Positions 1 to 8,728 of a stretch of DNA of 50,191 bases are shown one piece after another; within the stretch, counting starts at the first letter, position 1, and each line of letters opens with the position of its first letter. This DNA is from Armatimonadota bacterium (GTDB lineage: Bacteria; Armatimonadota; Fimbriimonadia; Fimbriimonadales; Fimbriimonadaceae): assembly GCA_029781035.1 (NCBI GenBank), contig JAKOXK010000071.1:1-50191 (forward strand), in the 5' to 3' direction. The translations under genes were made by a program, and so were the position numbers. Under the pieces are notes generated by a model that made no database searches, had not been told where the DNA came from, and saw only the letters and a list, made by a program, of their open reading frames with translations.

Positions 1-596
1 ACGAGGACAGGCTGGCCCGGATTGGCGGCCTCAGCCTCGGCAAAAAGGGCCGCCAGGTGCGACTCGTCGTAGACGATGTCCATCGCGCGACCACCGAGGA
101 CGAAGCTGGGTCTAACGAGGACCGGATAGCCCACCTCACGCGCAACTTTCTCGGCTTCGCCGAGCGAGCGTACTGCCCGGCCGGCAGGTTTGGGAATCCC
201 CAGCTTGGTCAGCAACCGCTCAAACTGGTCGCGGTCTTCCGCCGCTGCGATGGCACTTGGCGGCGTGCCGAGCACCCGGACACCGGCCCTTTCCAGGCCC
301 TCGGCGAGGTTGATCGCGGTTTGCCCGCCGAACTGCACCACCACACCCTCCGCGTTTTCGTGCTCGACCACGCCCAAAACGTCGGGCAAGGTCACTGGCT
401 CGAAGTAGAGTCCGTCACCCGTATCGAAGTCAGTGCTGACAGTCTCTGGGTTGTTGTTGATGATCACGGCCCGGTAGCCGATCTGCTCGAGCGCCCAGAC
501 GCAGTGGACGCACGAATAATCGAACTCGATCCCCTGTCCGATGCGAATGGGGCCGGATCCGAGGACGAGGACGGTCGGTTTCATGGGGCTGGACAT
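1..596 (-). CDS. carB: Carbamoyl-phosphate synthase large subunit, C-terminal synthetase half (partial, runs off the window)
   Basis: Makes carbamoyl phosphate for pyrimidine and arginine synthesis. The 198 visible residues match the start of the second (carbamate-phosphorylating) ATP-grasp half: [17 protein letters not shown] near residue 10, [13 protein letters not shown] near 47, [11 protein letters not shown] near 85 and [11 protein letters not shown] near 160. The first half instead carries GAGPIVIGQ, MGGQTALN and FTMGGSGGG. The frame starts at ATG 596 or ATG 584. An in-frame TGA at 630-632 lies only 11 codons upstream, so the N-terminal half is not fused in front. The next gene upstream is divergent, so it is not adjacent on that side either. 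A TACAAT -10-like box at 598-603 supports independent transcription. The 3' end lies outside the window. Family identity is sure; a genuinely split gene is the likely reading. Confidence 0.93.
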   Translation of the reverse strand, partial: MSSPMKPTVLVLGSGPIRIGQGIEFDYSCVHCVWALEQIGYRAVIINNNPETVSTDFDTGDGLYFEPVTLPDVLGVVEHENAEGVVVQFGGQTAINLAEGLERAGVRVLGTPPSAIAAAEDRDQFERLLTKLGIPKPAGRAVRSLGEAEKVAREVGYPVLVRPSFVLGGRAMDIVYDESHLAALFAEAEAANPGQPVL

Positions 597-597
597 G

Positions 598-603
598 ATT
601 GTA
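598..603 (-). promoter_or_regulatory. -10-like box of the carB half gene
   Basis: TACAAT on the minus strand lies 1 bp before ATG 596 and 13 bp before ATG 584. If it is the -10 element, transcription would begin between the two start codons, so ATG 584 would be the first usable one. No clear -35 element is seen. Confidence 0.35.
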
Positions 604-737
604 GCCGGGTCGGGAATTGCGTTGGGGCATCAGGCCAGCTTGTCTCGGACTCTCCCGAGCCTGCCGGAGTCGAGAAGACGTTCTTGTCCATGGTCCTCGG
701 GCCGCATGCGCGCAACCATTGTTCGACCCTATCGGGC

Positions 738-743
738 TAGAAT
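738..743 (+). promoter_or_regulatory. -10 box of the Gfo/Idh/MocA gene
   Basis: TAGAAT lies 18 bp before ATG 762. It is followed by a Shine-Dalgarno-like GAGAAGGA at 752-759, so this gene has a conventional short leader. A well-spaced -35 is not evident. Confidence 0.45.
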
Positions 744-761
744 GCACGTGAGAGAAGGACG

Positions 762-2081
762 ATGGCGAAGAACTCACTGACGAGACGGGAAGTACTAGCG
801 AAAGCGGGATCCATGGCGGCAGCCGGTGCCGTGGCGCCGATTGCCAAAGCGAGCGGATTCACGATGATCAAGGGCCACTCCCCGAACGACAAGATCGTTC
901 TGGGACTCATCGGTTGTGGCGGCATGGGAGCCAGCAACATGCGCAACCTGATGAACTTCTCCGACATTGAAGTCGCTGCGCTGTGCGACGTGGACACGAA
1001 CCGGGCCACCAACGACTTCAAGGACGTTCAGAACAAGTACGGCAAGGCGCCAGACTTCTATCCGGACTACCGTCACATGCTCGAGCGTAAGGACATTGAT
1101 GCGGTGATCATTGGAACGCCTGACCACTGGCACGCCATGACCTTCATCAATGCCTGTGAAGCAGGTAAGGACTCCTATTGCGAGAAGCCGATCAGCCACA
1201 ACATTCAGGAAGCCGTAAGGATGGCAAGTGCCCAGCGACGCTACAAGCGGGTCGTGCAAGTCGGCACATGGCAGCGCAGCACCAAGGAGTTCACCGACGC
1301 CCTCGCCTACGTCAAGGCGGGCAAACTGGGAAAGATCGTTCTGTGCCGGGCCTGGATCTCAGACGGAACGAGGATCGGCAAAGCTAAGCCAAGCGCCGTC
1401 CCGTCGAACCTTGACTACGACTTTTGGATCGGGCCCGCGAAGATGGTTCCGTACCAGTCGAACAAGGTCCACTGGAACTGGCGCTGGGTGTTGAACACGG
1501 GAGGAGGCCTCACGACCGACTGGGGCGTCCACATGATGGACATCGCGCTGTTGGGCATGAGCAAGGGTCTCGATCTGGTCATGCCGACGGAAGTGAGCGC
1601 CGAAGGCGGGCTGTTCGCGATTTCGGACGACGACCGGGACGCCCCAGACACCATCGAAGCCGTTTACCGGTTCAAGGATCCTGACTTCGTCATGCACTGG
1701 TCGGTTGGACGAGACCATCCAGGCAAACCAGGGCACGGAACCGAGTTTGTGAGCGCCGATGGCAAGACCGTCCGTGTCTGGCGAGGCGGTTGGGTGATTC
1801 TCGACTCCGACGGAAAGGAGCTGCCGAAAGAAGAGGCCCCGGCGGTGAGCGACCACTGGCGGGAGTGGGTCGACTGCGTGAAGTCGCGCGGAACACCCAA
1901 AGCCGACCTGCAGTCTGTGGCTCAGACCACCATCGTGTGCCACCTGTCGAACGCGGCGCTGTTCTCGGGTGAGAAGGTCCGATGGGACAAGTCAGCCATG
2001 GACATCGTCGGTGGAGCAGGAAAGAACACGTCGGCCTACCATCGCGAGTACCGGAAGCCCTGGAAACTCCCGGAGGTCTGA
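762..2081 (+). CDS. Gfo/Idh/MocA family oxidoreductase, TAT-exported
   Basis: A 439-residue NAD(P)-dependent sugar or cyclitol dehydrogenase-type protein; the substrate cannot be read from sequence. The N-terminus has a twin-arginine signal (LTRREVL near residue 6, then an Ala/Gly-rich stretch), which implies export in folded form. The Rossmann motif GLIGCGGMG follows near residue 47, TPDHWHA near 126 and the family EKP motif (YCEKPI) near 146. The C-terminal half is the usual alpha/beta substrate domain. A GAGAAGGA ribosome site supports ATG 762. An APH-type kinase begins 12 bp downstream. Secreted members of this family are expanded in Planctomycetes and Armatimonadota, where most lack a known substrate. 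Confidence 0.9.
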   Translation: MAKNSLTRREVLAKAGSMAAAGAVAPIAKASGFTMIKGHSPNDKIVLGLIGCGGMGASNMRNLMNFSDIEVAALCDVDTNRATNDFKDVQNKYGKAPDFYPDYRHMLERKDIDAVIIGTPDHWHAMTFINACEAGKDSYCEKPISHNIQEAVRMASAQRRYKRVVQVGTWQRSTKEFTDALAYVKAGKLGKIVLCRAWISDGTRIGKAKPSAVPSNLDYDFWIGPAKMVPYQSNKVHWNWRWVLNTGGGLTTDWGVHMMDIALLGMSKGLDLVMPTEVSAEGGLFAISDDDRDAPDTIEAVYRFKDPDFVMHWSVGRDHPGKPGHGTEFVSADGKTVRVWRGGWVILDSDGKELPKEEAPAVSDHWREWVDCVKSRGTPKADLQSVAQTTIVCHLSNAALFSGEKVRWDKSAMDIVGGAGKNTSAYHREYRKPWKLPEV

Positions 2082-2093
2082 GGCGATACCGAC

Positions 2094-2903
2094 TTGAATC
2101 CGAGAAACCCACCGCAGATCGGTGAAGGGAAGAGCGTGTCTGGGCTGGACAGGATCGCTCGAGGGGCAACCGCTACGATTCTGCGGTCCGGCCCGGAGTC
2201 CGTGCTAAAGCTTTACGATTCCTGGGTGCCTCGATGGGCGATTGAGTCAGAACTGGCAGCCATGAGTGTGGCGGCGGCGGCTGGCGTCCGGGTGCCCAGG
2301 CCGGGGAACCTGTTCGAATTTGGCGACCGCCTTGGTTTCGAGATGGCGCTCGTCAAGGGACAGGACGGAATGGAGCGACTCATGGAGTCGGTGGACCAGA
2401 TCCGCGCGCAGGCCGAAGCACTAGCGCAGTTGCAGGCAGCGCTCCATCAGGCGAAGGCAGGCGGGCTGGGCACGGTAAAGCAACGCCTAGCCCTCAAGAT
2501 CGACCGTGCCGAGGGGCTTGCAGAGGAAGATCGGACTCGGGCGTTGGAACTTTTGGCACGCCTCCCCGATGGCAACGCCCTCCTGCACGGGGACTTCCAC
2601 CCTGGAAACGTCATGTGGAGCCGTGACGGACCCTGGATCATCGACTGGATCGACGCAGGCCAGGGAGACCCAGTCGCCGATGTGGCGAGATCACTCGTTC
2701 TCTTCGGCGAAGGAGCGTCCGAGGATGTCCACCGTTCGCAGTACCGTGCCGCTTATCGCGACGCCTACCAAAGAGCAAGTGGAAGTTCATTGGCACATCT
2801 CGACGATTGGCTGACGGTGAATCGGGCAGCCCGTCTGTTCGAGCCGGCTGAACCTGACCGTGAAGCTCTTCTGAACCTCGTGCGTGCGGGCTTGAATCGA
2901 TGA
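2094..2903 (+). CDS. Aminoglycoside phosphotransferase (APH/choline kinase) family protein
   Basis: A small-molecule kinase of the APH fold, 269 residues. The catalytic loop LLHGDFHPGNVMW (Brenner motif, near residue 163) and the metal-binding IIDWIDAGQGDP (near 182) are intact, so it is probably active. The N-lobe shows ATILRSGPESVLKLY with its ATP-binding Lys. The annotated start is TTG 2094, but GTG 2136, preceded by GAAGGGA, is a good alternative and would remove 14 unconserved residues. It overlaps the next gene by 4 bp (ATGA), so the two are translationally coupled. The substrate is unknown, and antibiotic resistance should not be assumed. Confidence 0.85.
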   Translation: MNPRNPPQIGEGKSVSGLDRIARGATATILRSGPESVLKLYDSWVPRWAIESELAAMSVAAAAGVRVPRPGNLFEFGDRLGFEMALVKGQDGMERLMESVDQIRAQAEALAQLQAALHQAKAGGLGTVKQRLALKIDRAEGLAEEDRTRALELLARLPDGNALLHGDFHPGNVMWSRDGPWIIDWIDAGQGDPVADVARSLVLFGEGASEDVHRSQYRAAYRDAYQRASGSSLAHLDDWLTVNRAARLFEPAEPDREALLNLVRAGLNR

Positions 2904-4480
2904 CGCAAGCCCGCAAGACAATATCCTGGATCTTTCTGATTGTTGTGGTCGTCGCCGCAGCCCGTCTCGTTCTGCGACCCGCGACTCACCCTGGCCCGCT
3001 CCACGTGTCGTTCTGGTACTGGCACAGCCCTTACCAACTGACCTCCAATGATCAGAAGGAACTCCGTGAGATCGGGGTTTCGCAAATGTTCGTCCGTGCG
3101 GGGACTTTCACCCAGGACGGCAAGCACGTTTTGTTGAGGCTGCCCCAGGAATACGGATCCGGTGCTTCGGCCTTTCCTGTGCACCTGGTCTTCAACGCCG
3201 ACGGAGGCATGGTTCACCACTTCGGCGACTTTTCTGTCCAACAAATGGCCGAGGAGATGACCCCGCGACTGATGCTTCAGCTCAAGCGGGCGGAGTCGGC
3301 CGGACTCAACGTTCAAGGCGTCCAACTGGACATCGACTGTCCTACCCGGCTGTTGCCACGGTACGCCGCTCTGATCCGCATGATTCGTTCCCGGGAGCCT
3401 CGCTTGCGGCGGGGTTCGGGCCTGCAGTTCTCGACGACTGGACTTTGGAGCTGGCTGCAGTCCCATGAAGTCGTGGCCCTGTCACGAGAGCTTGACTTCA
3501 TGGTTCCGCAAGCCTATGAAGGGCTGACGGGCAAGTCCGTCGACACGATGCGTACCGTGTCGGATCCCGATTCGCTTCGAGCGGGCCTTCCCTTGGCCGA
3601 GAGACTGGCGTGCCCCTATTGGATCGGGGTTCCTACCTATGGACATGCGTTGGTGTTCGACGATCAGGGCGCCATGCTGGGGGTCTACCACAGGCTCAGC
3701 GCAGGCGACGCCTTGCGTCAATCCACATTCGTGCAACAGCAGGCGTTCGGGGCCGACCGCCTGGGTCGTCCGGCTTCTAACCCGGCCGACTGGGTCGGCG
3801 AGGAGATCCTCAAGCTCAAGGCGACGCAAGCCGATCGGTTTGGACGAGGGAAGGGATACTCGCTGTGTTACACGATCCCCACGCCGGAGATGGTGACGAA
3901 GTGGGCGGCTATCCTTGGCTCAAGGGGATCCGGGTGCCAGGGTGTCATCGTCTACCGGATGCCCGATGCGGGGTCTCCCATGGCCCTGAGTCTGAATGCC
4001 GTACGTCAGGCCCTCGAAGGTAGAACCAGCCCATCTTTGGTCGAGGTTCGCACCCAGGTTCAATCTGACCCGTTCGCGAGGATCGAAGGGCGTGCGAAAG
4101 TCATCCCCGTGGACCTTATGGTCGAAATGCAAAACGCAGGAGGGGTACCAGCCTTCTTCGCCACCGACGCTGTCAAGCTGACCGTCCATTTTAGTCGACC
4201 GTGTGTGGATTCAGCGGTCGCAAGAGACATGGACAGCGCTGTCACAGGGTCAGCGGACGGCCAAGGCGGTGTCGTTTCCGGGCCCCGGACATTGGCCGAC
4301 ACGGTCGTGTTCACGAGGTCGTCTCTCTTGCCTGGCGAAAAAGTGTTCGCAGGACCGATCCAACTGACATCCTCGCAATCTCTACAGGCTAGAATCGAGT
4401 GGGAGGTCCGCGATCTCACCACCCTTGGAGGAACGGTCCGCGGCTCGCTCGACGTTCCACTCCGGTCAAAGGGTAGCTGA
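2900..4480 (+). CDS. Membrane-anchored TIM-barrel-like protein (DUF3142-like)
   Basis: A 526-residue protein with an N-terminal signal anchor (SWIFLIVVVVAAARLVL, residues 9-25) and a large exported domain. FWYWHSPYQL near residue 38, VQLDIDCPTRLLPRYAAL near 140 and DFMVPQAYEG near 197 recall the beta-strand motifs of glycosidase-like TIM barrels such as DUF3142. I am not certain of the family. After about residue 390 a beta-rich region without recognised motifs follows. ATGA overlap with the kinase upstream and a downstream gene starting 4 bp after the stop argue for a three-gene unit. Enzymatic activity is not established: I see a conserved acidic D-I-D motif but cannot assign catalytic residues. 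Confidence 0.6.
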   Translation: MTQARKTISWIFLIVVVVAAARLVLRPATHPGPLHVSFWYWHSPYQLTSNDQKELREIGVSQMFVRAGTFTQDGKHVLLRLPQEYGSGASAFPVHLVFNADGGMVHHFGDFSVQQMAEEMTPRLMLQLKRAESAGLNVQGVQLDIDCPTRLLPRYAALIRMIRSREPRLRRGSGLQFSTTGLWSWLQSHEVVALSRELDFMVPQAYEGLTGKSVDTMRTVSDPDSLRAGLPLAERLACPYWIGVPTYGHALVFDDQGAMLGVYHRLSAGDALRQSTFVQQQAFGADRLGRPASNPADWVGEEILKLKATQADRFGRGKGYSLCYTIPTPEMVTKWAAILGSRGSGCQGVIVYRMPDAGSPMALSLNAVRQALEGRTSPSLVEVRTQVQSDPFARIEGRAKVIPVDLMVEMQNAGGVPAFFATDAVKLTVHFSRPCVDSAVARDMDSAVTGSADGQGGVVSGPRTLADTVVFTRSSLLPGEKVFAGPIQLTSSQSLQARIEWEVRDLTTLGGTVRGSLDVPLRSKGS

Positions 4481-4484
4481 GGAT

Positions 4485-6821
4485 ATGGAAGCGACACGCC
4501 GACAAGGCCGAATGCGTTTGGTTGCGTTCTTGACTCTGATTGCAGTCGGAGTGGCGTTCGCATGCTACGAGGGCACGTATGAATCGGTGCACTTCTACTC
4601 GTACAACCTGATGGATCCGAGCGACAAGAAACCAATCGACTTCGGACGGCTGCCGCAGAAGGTGATGGTTCCAAACTGGAACTATGAGTTGGTTCGGTCG
4701 GGAACGGACTATGACGCTTGGACTGCACCAGACGATTACCACGCGTACGACGAGAACTACGACGTTGTCCTGCATCCCGGCCTCGAGCGGGCTCGCAACC
4801 TAGAAGCCGCCGGCCGTTACGCTCAGGCACTGAGGGCTTACCGAACACTGGATTTGGGACGGGCTTATCGATCCTTTGTGCAGGAACGGTCCGAGGTGTT
4901 CGCCATGGCCCGTCGGCGGCGGCAAGTCCGAGGCTTGAGCGAGTACTTGCGGGCTACCTACCTGATCCGCTTCTACGATGAACCCGGAGGAAAGGGCGGG
5001 AGCCAGGGTTGGACTCCGGGAGAAGCGGCTCTTCGCGCCATAAGGCCAGGCAATGAGCTCCTCCCCTTCGTCGACTATGACCGGCTTGACTTTGAGGATT
5101 TCAAAACCAGAGACGAAGCACGCCTCGCCTATCTAGGAATACACGACCAGTACCCCTCAAGCCCAAGGGCCGAGCCAGCTCTCGTCATGGCGGCTCGGGC
5201 CATGTTGAACGAGGAGTCCGCTGTCCCCACACCGGACGACATCGGCAAGGGAAAGGAGCTCTTGCTGCGAGTGATCAGGGAGTATCCGAGAACGCGGTTC
5301 AAAGCGAACATTCAAGGTTGGTTGGCTTACTGCGCTGAACACAAGGGAGACGACCTGTCGGCCGTGGCCCTCTATACCCGTCAAGCGTCGTCGAACGACC
5401 CTGCGGAAGCCTGGAAGGGCCACACTGAGCTTGCTAGAATCTGCCGTCGCGACGGGAAGACGGCCAAGGGAGTCGCGCACTTGCTACAGTCGTGGCTCGT
5501 CCGGGCCACGACATACAGTCACCTTCAGGCGGGGCAGGCATTGCGCGCCACCTTCGCTTCCCTCAAAGAACGTGAACTCTCGGAAGTCCAGGCGCTCGTC
5601 AGAAAGGATCCTGAGCTCCTGGCCGCTTACTTAGGATTTCGGATTGAAGACACAAGACTTGAGCCCAAAGAGGGCCAGGCTCTGGGAAAGTTCGCCCTGA
5701 GGGCTGCCTCCTCGATGAGGCGGCGTCCTGCAGCCATGTTGGCACGTGTCGCCCAAGCTGCGTACAACGCTGGGCTGTACTCTCAGTCATTGAAATTTGC
5801 CAGGTTGGCCGTTCGGGTGAGGACGGACAGAGAAGCCGTTCAACAAGGCCTCTATGTGTCCGCAGCCTCCGAGGCCAGGCTCGGGACGTACCGGCAAGCC
5901 ATTTGCGACTACGAGAGACTTTTCGCCCTCCATCCACGGGAATACCTGATGAAGCCCTGTGCCGAGAACCTCGCATTGCTCTGCGAGCGACACGGAAACC
6001 CCCTTCGGGCACTGGACTTGTATCGGTGGCTCTCAAGCGATATGGACGTGGCTTACATGGCCGACGTGGAGCTTAGCCCGTCCCAGTTGCGACGCTATGT
6101 CCGCCAGCTACGGCCCGGTCAAGAACGCAACGTGCTGACCTACACGCTCGGTATGCGGTACTTCCGGCTGGGACAGTTTCGTGCTGCTGCCCAGGTGTTC
6201 GCAACGTTGCCCAGGAAGGTCCGAGAACACGGTGGCATGGACAAGAAGGAGTTCGAGTCGATTGTCAGTGACATGTACTACGAGCAGCCGTATCGATACG
6301 CCGACCCCTTGATCGACGTACGCGACCTAGCGGGCCTCCAGAGGCGGGTCGACCTAGCTCGCGGCCCTGAGGCCAAGTCGCAGGCTCTTTATGACATGGC
6401 TCAGTTCATCTACAAGCGGCGGAACCTGCTCTACTACAGTCCCGGACTTTGGAAGGGTTCTCGGGCATTTGACTTTGACTTCTACTGGTCCGCGCACGTC
6501 AACACCAAGGCTGAAGACGAGCGCGTTTGGCGGTACTACGAACTCCACGAGTGCCTCAACCACTCAATGAACCTGTGCGACCGAATCATCAAGGAGTTCC
6601 CACACTCGAGTGTCCTGCCCAAGGCGCTCTATACCGGTGCGCTTTCCGCCGAGCGGCTGAGCAATCTGAACGAGAGGTGGAGGGACAGAGGCGGCCCGCT
6701 AATCGGCAAGGCAATCAGCTACATGCTCCGCATCGCCAGGGACTATCCCAAGGATCCGCTCGCCAACGACGCCAAGAAGTACGCTGGCGAGTTCGACTCA
6801 GACCTCAAGACCGGCAACTGA
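4485..6821 (+). CDS. TPR-like repeat protein with N-terminal membrane anchor
   Basis: A 778-residue protein. ATG 4485, with TGAGG just upstream and 4 bp after the previous stop, is preferred over an upstream ATG at 4425 lying inside the previous gene. Residues 10-27 form a hydrophobic signal or anchor ending in FAC, a weak lipobox candidate. Helical repeats of TPR character follow (for example GRYAQALRAYRTL near residue 108, LYSQSLKFARLAV near 430 and GQFRAAAQVFATL near 565), and YfiO/tol-pal-type repeats are the closest analogy. It probably acts as an envelope scaffold. It ends 5 bp before a convergent gene. Confidence 0.65.
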   Translation: MEATRRQGRMRLVAFLTLIAVGVAFACYEGTYESVHFYSYNLMDPSDKKPIDFGRLPQKVMVPNWNYELVRSGTDYDAWTAPDDYHAYDENYDVVLHPGLERARNLEAAGRYAQALRAYRTLDLGRAYRSFVQERSEVFAMARRRRQVRGLSEYLRATYLIRFYDEPGGKGGSQGWTPGEAALRAIRPGNELLPFVDYDRLDFEDFKTRDEARLAYLGIHDQYPSSPRAEPALVMAARAMLNEESAVPTPDDIGKGKELLLRVIREYPRTRFKANIQGWLAYCAEHKGDDLSAVALYTRQASSNDPAEAWKGHTELARICRRDGKTAKGVAHLLQSWLVRATTYSHLQAGQALRATFASLKERELSEVQALVRKDPELLAAYLGFRIEDTRLEPKEGQALGKFALRAASSMRRRPAAMLARVAQAAYNAGLYSQSLKFARLAVRVRTDREAVQQGLYVSAASEARLGTYRQAICDYERLFALHPREYLMKPCAENLALLCERHGNPLRALDLYRWLSSDMDVAYMADVELSPSQLRRYVRQLRPGQERNVLTYTLGMRYFRLGQFRAAAQVFATLPRKVREHGGMDKKEFESIVSDMYYEQPYRYADPLIDVRDLAGLQRRVDLARGPEAKSQALYDMAQFIYKRRNLLYYSPGLWKGSRAFDFDFYWSAHVNTKAEDERVWRYYELHECLNHSMNLCDRIIKEFPHSSVLPKALYTGALSAERLSNLNERWRDRGGPLIGKAISYMLRIARDYPKDPLANDAKKYAGEFDSDLKTGN

Positions 6822-6828
6822 CCGGTCT
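6808..6828. terminator. Short bidirectional hairpin between convergent genes
   Basis: AGACCGG and CCGGTCT form a 7-bp stem with a 7-base loop that covers the stop codons of both convergent genes. There is no T-run, so termination strength is uncertain. Confidence 0.35.
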
Positions 6829-7366
6829 AGCTCTTCGACTTGGACGCAGCAACGATCTGGTCTAGCACCTTGTCAGTCAGAGGATCTTCCTGACTACCTG
6901 GGAATCCCTGCCAGCGGACGATTCCGTCCGGGGAAACGATCATGACGTGCGGAATCCCCTGAACGCCCAAGACGTTGGCCATGCGCTTCTTCGGATCGGT
7001 CGCCACGTGGTAGTTCATGGGAGTTGTCTTCATGAACTCGGTGACGGTCGTCGCCGGTTCGTCGCTAAGCCCCACGAACACGATGTCGTTGCCGTACTTT
7101 TTGCTCCACTCGTTGACTTCGGGGATCAGGTGCCGGCACGGTCCGCACCAAGTCGCCCAGAAGTCCACGAACAAGATTTTGCCCTTGGTGTCGGGTGCCT
7201 TGCCGTTCAACCAGGTCTCCGCAACGAGCTCGGGGGCCTTTTTGCCGCGCAGATCGGTCTTGGCATACAGCGTCTTTTGGGTAACGATCGTTGGGTAGTC
7301 GCTTGACTGGAGGGCGATGGCGCCAACGGCACAGGCGGCAAAGGCGAGCAGAGCGGGAGTCCTCAT
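6827..7366 (-). CDS. TlpA-like thioredoxin-fold protein
   Basis: A 179-residue periplasmic thiol-disulfide protein. A signal peptide (MRTPALLAFAACAVGAIA) precedes a TlpA/ResA-type domain with the redox motif FWATWCGPCRH (near residue 71) and the cis-proline loop GIPHVMIV (near 137). The family reduces or oxidises exported proteins and cytochrome precursors. Start ATG 7366 lacks a ribosome site and has TATAGT 7 bp upstream, consistent with a leaderless message. It is monocistronic and convergent with the TPR gene. A second thioredoxin-fold gene lies at 13163-14368. Confidence 0.88.
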   Translation of the reverse strand: MRTPALLAFAACAVGAIALQSSDYPTIVTQKTLYAKTDLRGKKAPELVAETWLNGKAPDTKGKILFVDFWATWCGPCRHLIPEVNEWSKKYGNDIVFVGLSDEPATTVTEFMKTTPMNYHVATDPKKRMANVLGVQGIPHVMIVSPDGIVRWQGFPGSQEDPLTDKVLDQIVAASKSKS

Positions 7367-7373
7367 GGTTCAC

Positions 7374-7379
7374 ACTATA
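7374..7379 (-). promoter_or_regulatory. -10-like box 7 bp before ATG 7366
   Basis: TATAGT on the minus strand; its spacing to the start codon would put the transcript 5' end at or next to the ATG. Confidence 0.4.
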
Positions 7380-7456
7380 TCGCAATCGCTGGCCAAGGCC
7401 TGCTTCAACGTTCGACTCTCAAGGAGGAGGCGCTTCCTGCCGAGAATCCTGACAGG

Positions 7457-8032
7457 ATGCATTCCAACGTTGTCGGCAGCATGGTGGAGATCTACTCGCC
7501 AGGATCGGGCGAGGCTGTCACCGGCGTCTGTATGGGCAAGTCCCGTTCGGGCTGGGTGATCGAAGCCGACGACGAGGCCCATTTTGGCCGGTCGCACGTC
7601 CTTGGGTGGATCAGTTCCAACGGAGAAGAGACCGTGGTCAAGGGACATGTTCGACCCATCAACGGTCGGTTTCTGTCATTGCGACCGACTGAGCCTGTTT
7701 TGGCCTCAACAGAAAGCCGTCAGCACCGATACGCCGTGGACGGAATTCCGATCCGAGTGATCCAGGGCGACAACGTGGAGGCCGTGTATGCCACCGACTT
7801 GTCCTGCCGTGGTTTCGGCTTTGTCTCGGCCCACCCTCTCGATGCGGGCGAACCAGCGCTCTTTGAGTTTCCTGTCGGGCTGGGCGCACTTAAAGTGCCC
7901 GGAACTCTGATTCATCAGCGCCTTCTGGCACCCATGCTCTACCGTGGGGGCGGTTCTCTGAACCTGGCGAGCTCCGAAGAGCGGCGCGGATGGATGTGTC
8001 TTCTCGCTGACGTGATCAAGACGGCCGCCTGA
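7457..8032 (+). CDS. PilZ-like domain protein
   Basis: A 191-residue cytosolic protein. The C-terminal half resembles PilZ, the cyclic-di-GMP-binding barrel: an Arg-rich entry RQHRY (near residue 89) is followed about 30 residues later by DLSCRGFGF (near 115), matching the D-x-S-x-x-G signature. The first motif is one residue shorter than the usual RxxxR, so nucleotide binding is uncertain. The N-terminal half looks like the YcgR-type N-barrel. It stands alone between divergent and co-directional neighbours with no obvious flagellar context, although a chemoreceptor lies at 26121-28334. Confidence 0.6.
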   Translation: MHSNVVGSMVEIYSPGSGEAVTGVCMGKSRSGWVIEADDEAHFGRSHVLGWISSNGEETVVKGHVRPINGRFLSLRPTEPVLASTESRQHRYAVDGIPIRVIQGDNVEAVYATDLSCRGFGFVSAHPLDAGEPALFEFPVGLGALKVPGTLIHQRLLAPMLYRGGGSLNLASSEERRGWMCLLADVIKTAA

Positions 8033-8083
8033 GGCACGCCGCGAACACCCTCCGCTGTCAGTGGGACCCTAGTCCCAAAGAAC

Positions 8084-8115
8084 CGGTTGCACGAAACTCT
8101 CAGATCGTGCAACCG
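8084..8115. promoter_or_regulatory. TetR-type operator (perfect inverted repeat)
   Basis: Arms CGGTTGCACGA and TCGTGCAACCG, 11 bp each and perfectly complementary, are separated by 10 bp. The repeat ends 13 bp before ATG 8129 of the TetR gene and overlaps the expected promoter; TATTAC at 8118-8123 is a -10 candidate. Length, symmetry and position fit an autoregulatory operator controlling the regulator and the coupled protease gene. Confidence 0.75.
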
Positions 8116-8128
8116 TGTATTACATGAC

Positions 8129-8728
8129 ATGGCTGCTACCGCGCTTCGCGAATCGACCCGTGACGCGATACTCGACGCCACTGACAGGTTGATGGCGCGG
8201 TTCGGGTTCCGGAAGATGACGATGGACGACGTCGCGAAAGAAGCCGGAATCAGCAAGCGGACGATCTATCTCTACTTCGCCAGCAAGGAGGACGTCGGGC
8301 TCAGTTCGATTGGTCGCGTCGTCGCCCACGTCCTCGACGAGCTCCAGGTCATCGCTGCTGCGGACTTGCCGACTGACGAGAGGCTACGCCGCGTCTTGCG
8401 CCATCGCGTACTGGGTCGGATCGAGCGCGTCAAAGAATACGCCCATAGCTTGGACGAGCTGTTCGAGGCCGTCCGACCAGCCTATATGGCTCGCCGCAGG
8501 CAAGTGTTCGAAGGCGAGCGCGATCTGATCGCGGGCCTCTTGCCCGACAATCCGGCGGCTTCCCAGACTGCTGAGGCATTGCTCCTTGCGACAAACGCCT
8601 TCTTGCCTTATAGCTTGACCGTCCGCGAATTGGGCTCTCCCGAGTCCCTGGCGGCACGGCTCGACTCAATGATCGAAACGCTCCTCCACGGAGCCCTGGC
8701 CCCGAATCAAAAAGCAAACCTATCATGA
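8129..8728 (+). CDS. TetR/AcrR family transcriptional regulator
   Basis: A 199-residue repressor-type protein. The N-terminal helix-turn-helix shows DAILDATDRLMARFGFRKM, then MDDVAKEAGISKRTIYLYF (residues 28-46), the classic TetR_N signature. The C-terminal ligand and dimer domain is diverged, so the inducer is unknown. A TTG at 8087 would extend the frame, but that codon lies inside the 11-bp operator arm, so ATG 8129 is preferred. The stop overlaps the next start by 4 bp (ATGA), coupling it to the S41 protease, its most likely regulated partner. Confidence 0.9.
   Translation: MAATALRESTRDAILDATDRLMARFGFRKMTMDDVAKEAGISKRTIYLYFASKEDVGLSSIGRVVAHVLDELQVIAAADLPTDERLRRVLRHRVLGRIERVKEYAHSLDELFEAVRPAYMARRRQVFEGERDLIAGLLPDNPAASQTAEALLLATNAFLPYSLTVRELGSPESLAARLDSMIETLLHGALAPNQKANLS

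Noticed and set aside
57-740. A 227-codon plus-strand frame at the left edge
   Set aside because: It is exactly antisense to carB codons; the minus-strand product is unmistakable carbamoyl-phosphate synthase.
2094-2903. Aminoglycoside resistance gene
   Set aside because: Only the general APH/choline-kinase fold is visible; the chromosomal context with envelope genes does not suggest resistance.
8087-8128. TTG 8087 as TetR start
   Set aside because: The codon lies inside the operator arm, and the added 14 residues are not part of the TetR fold.
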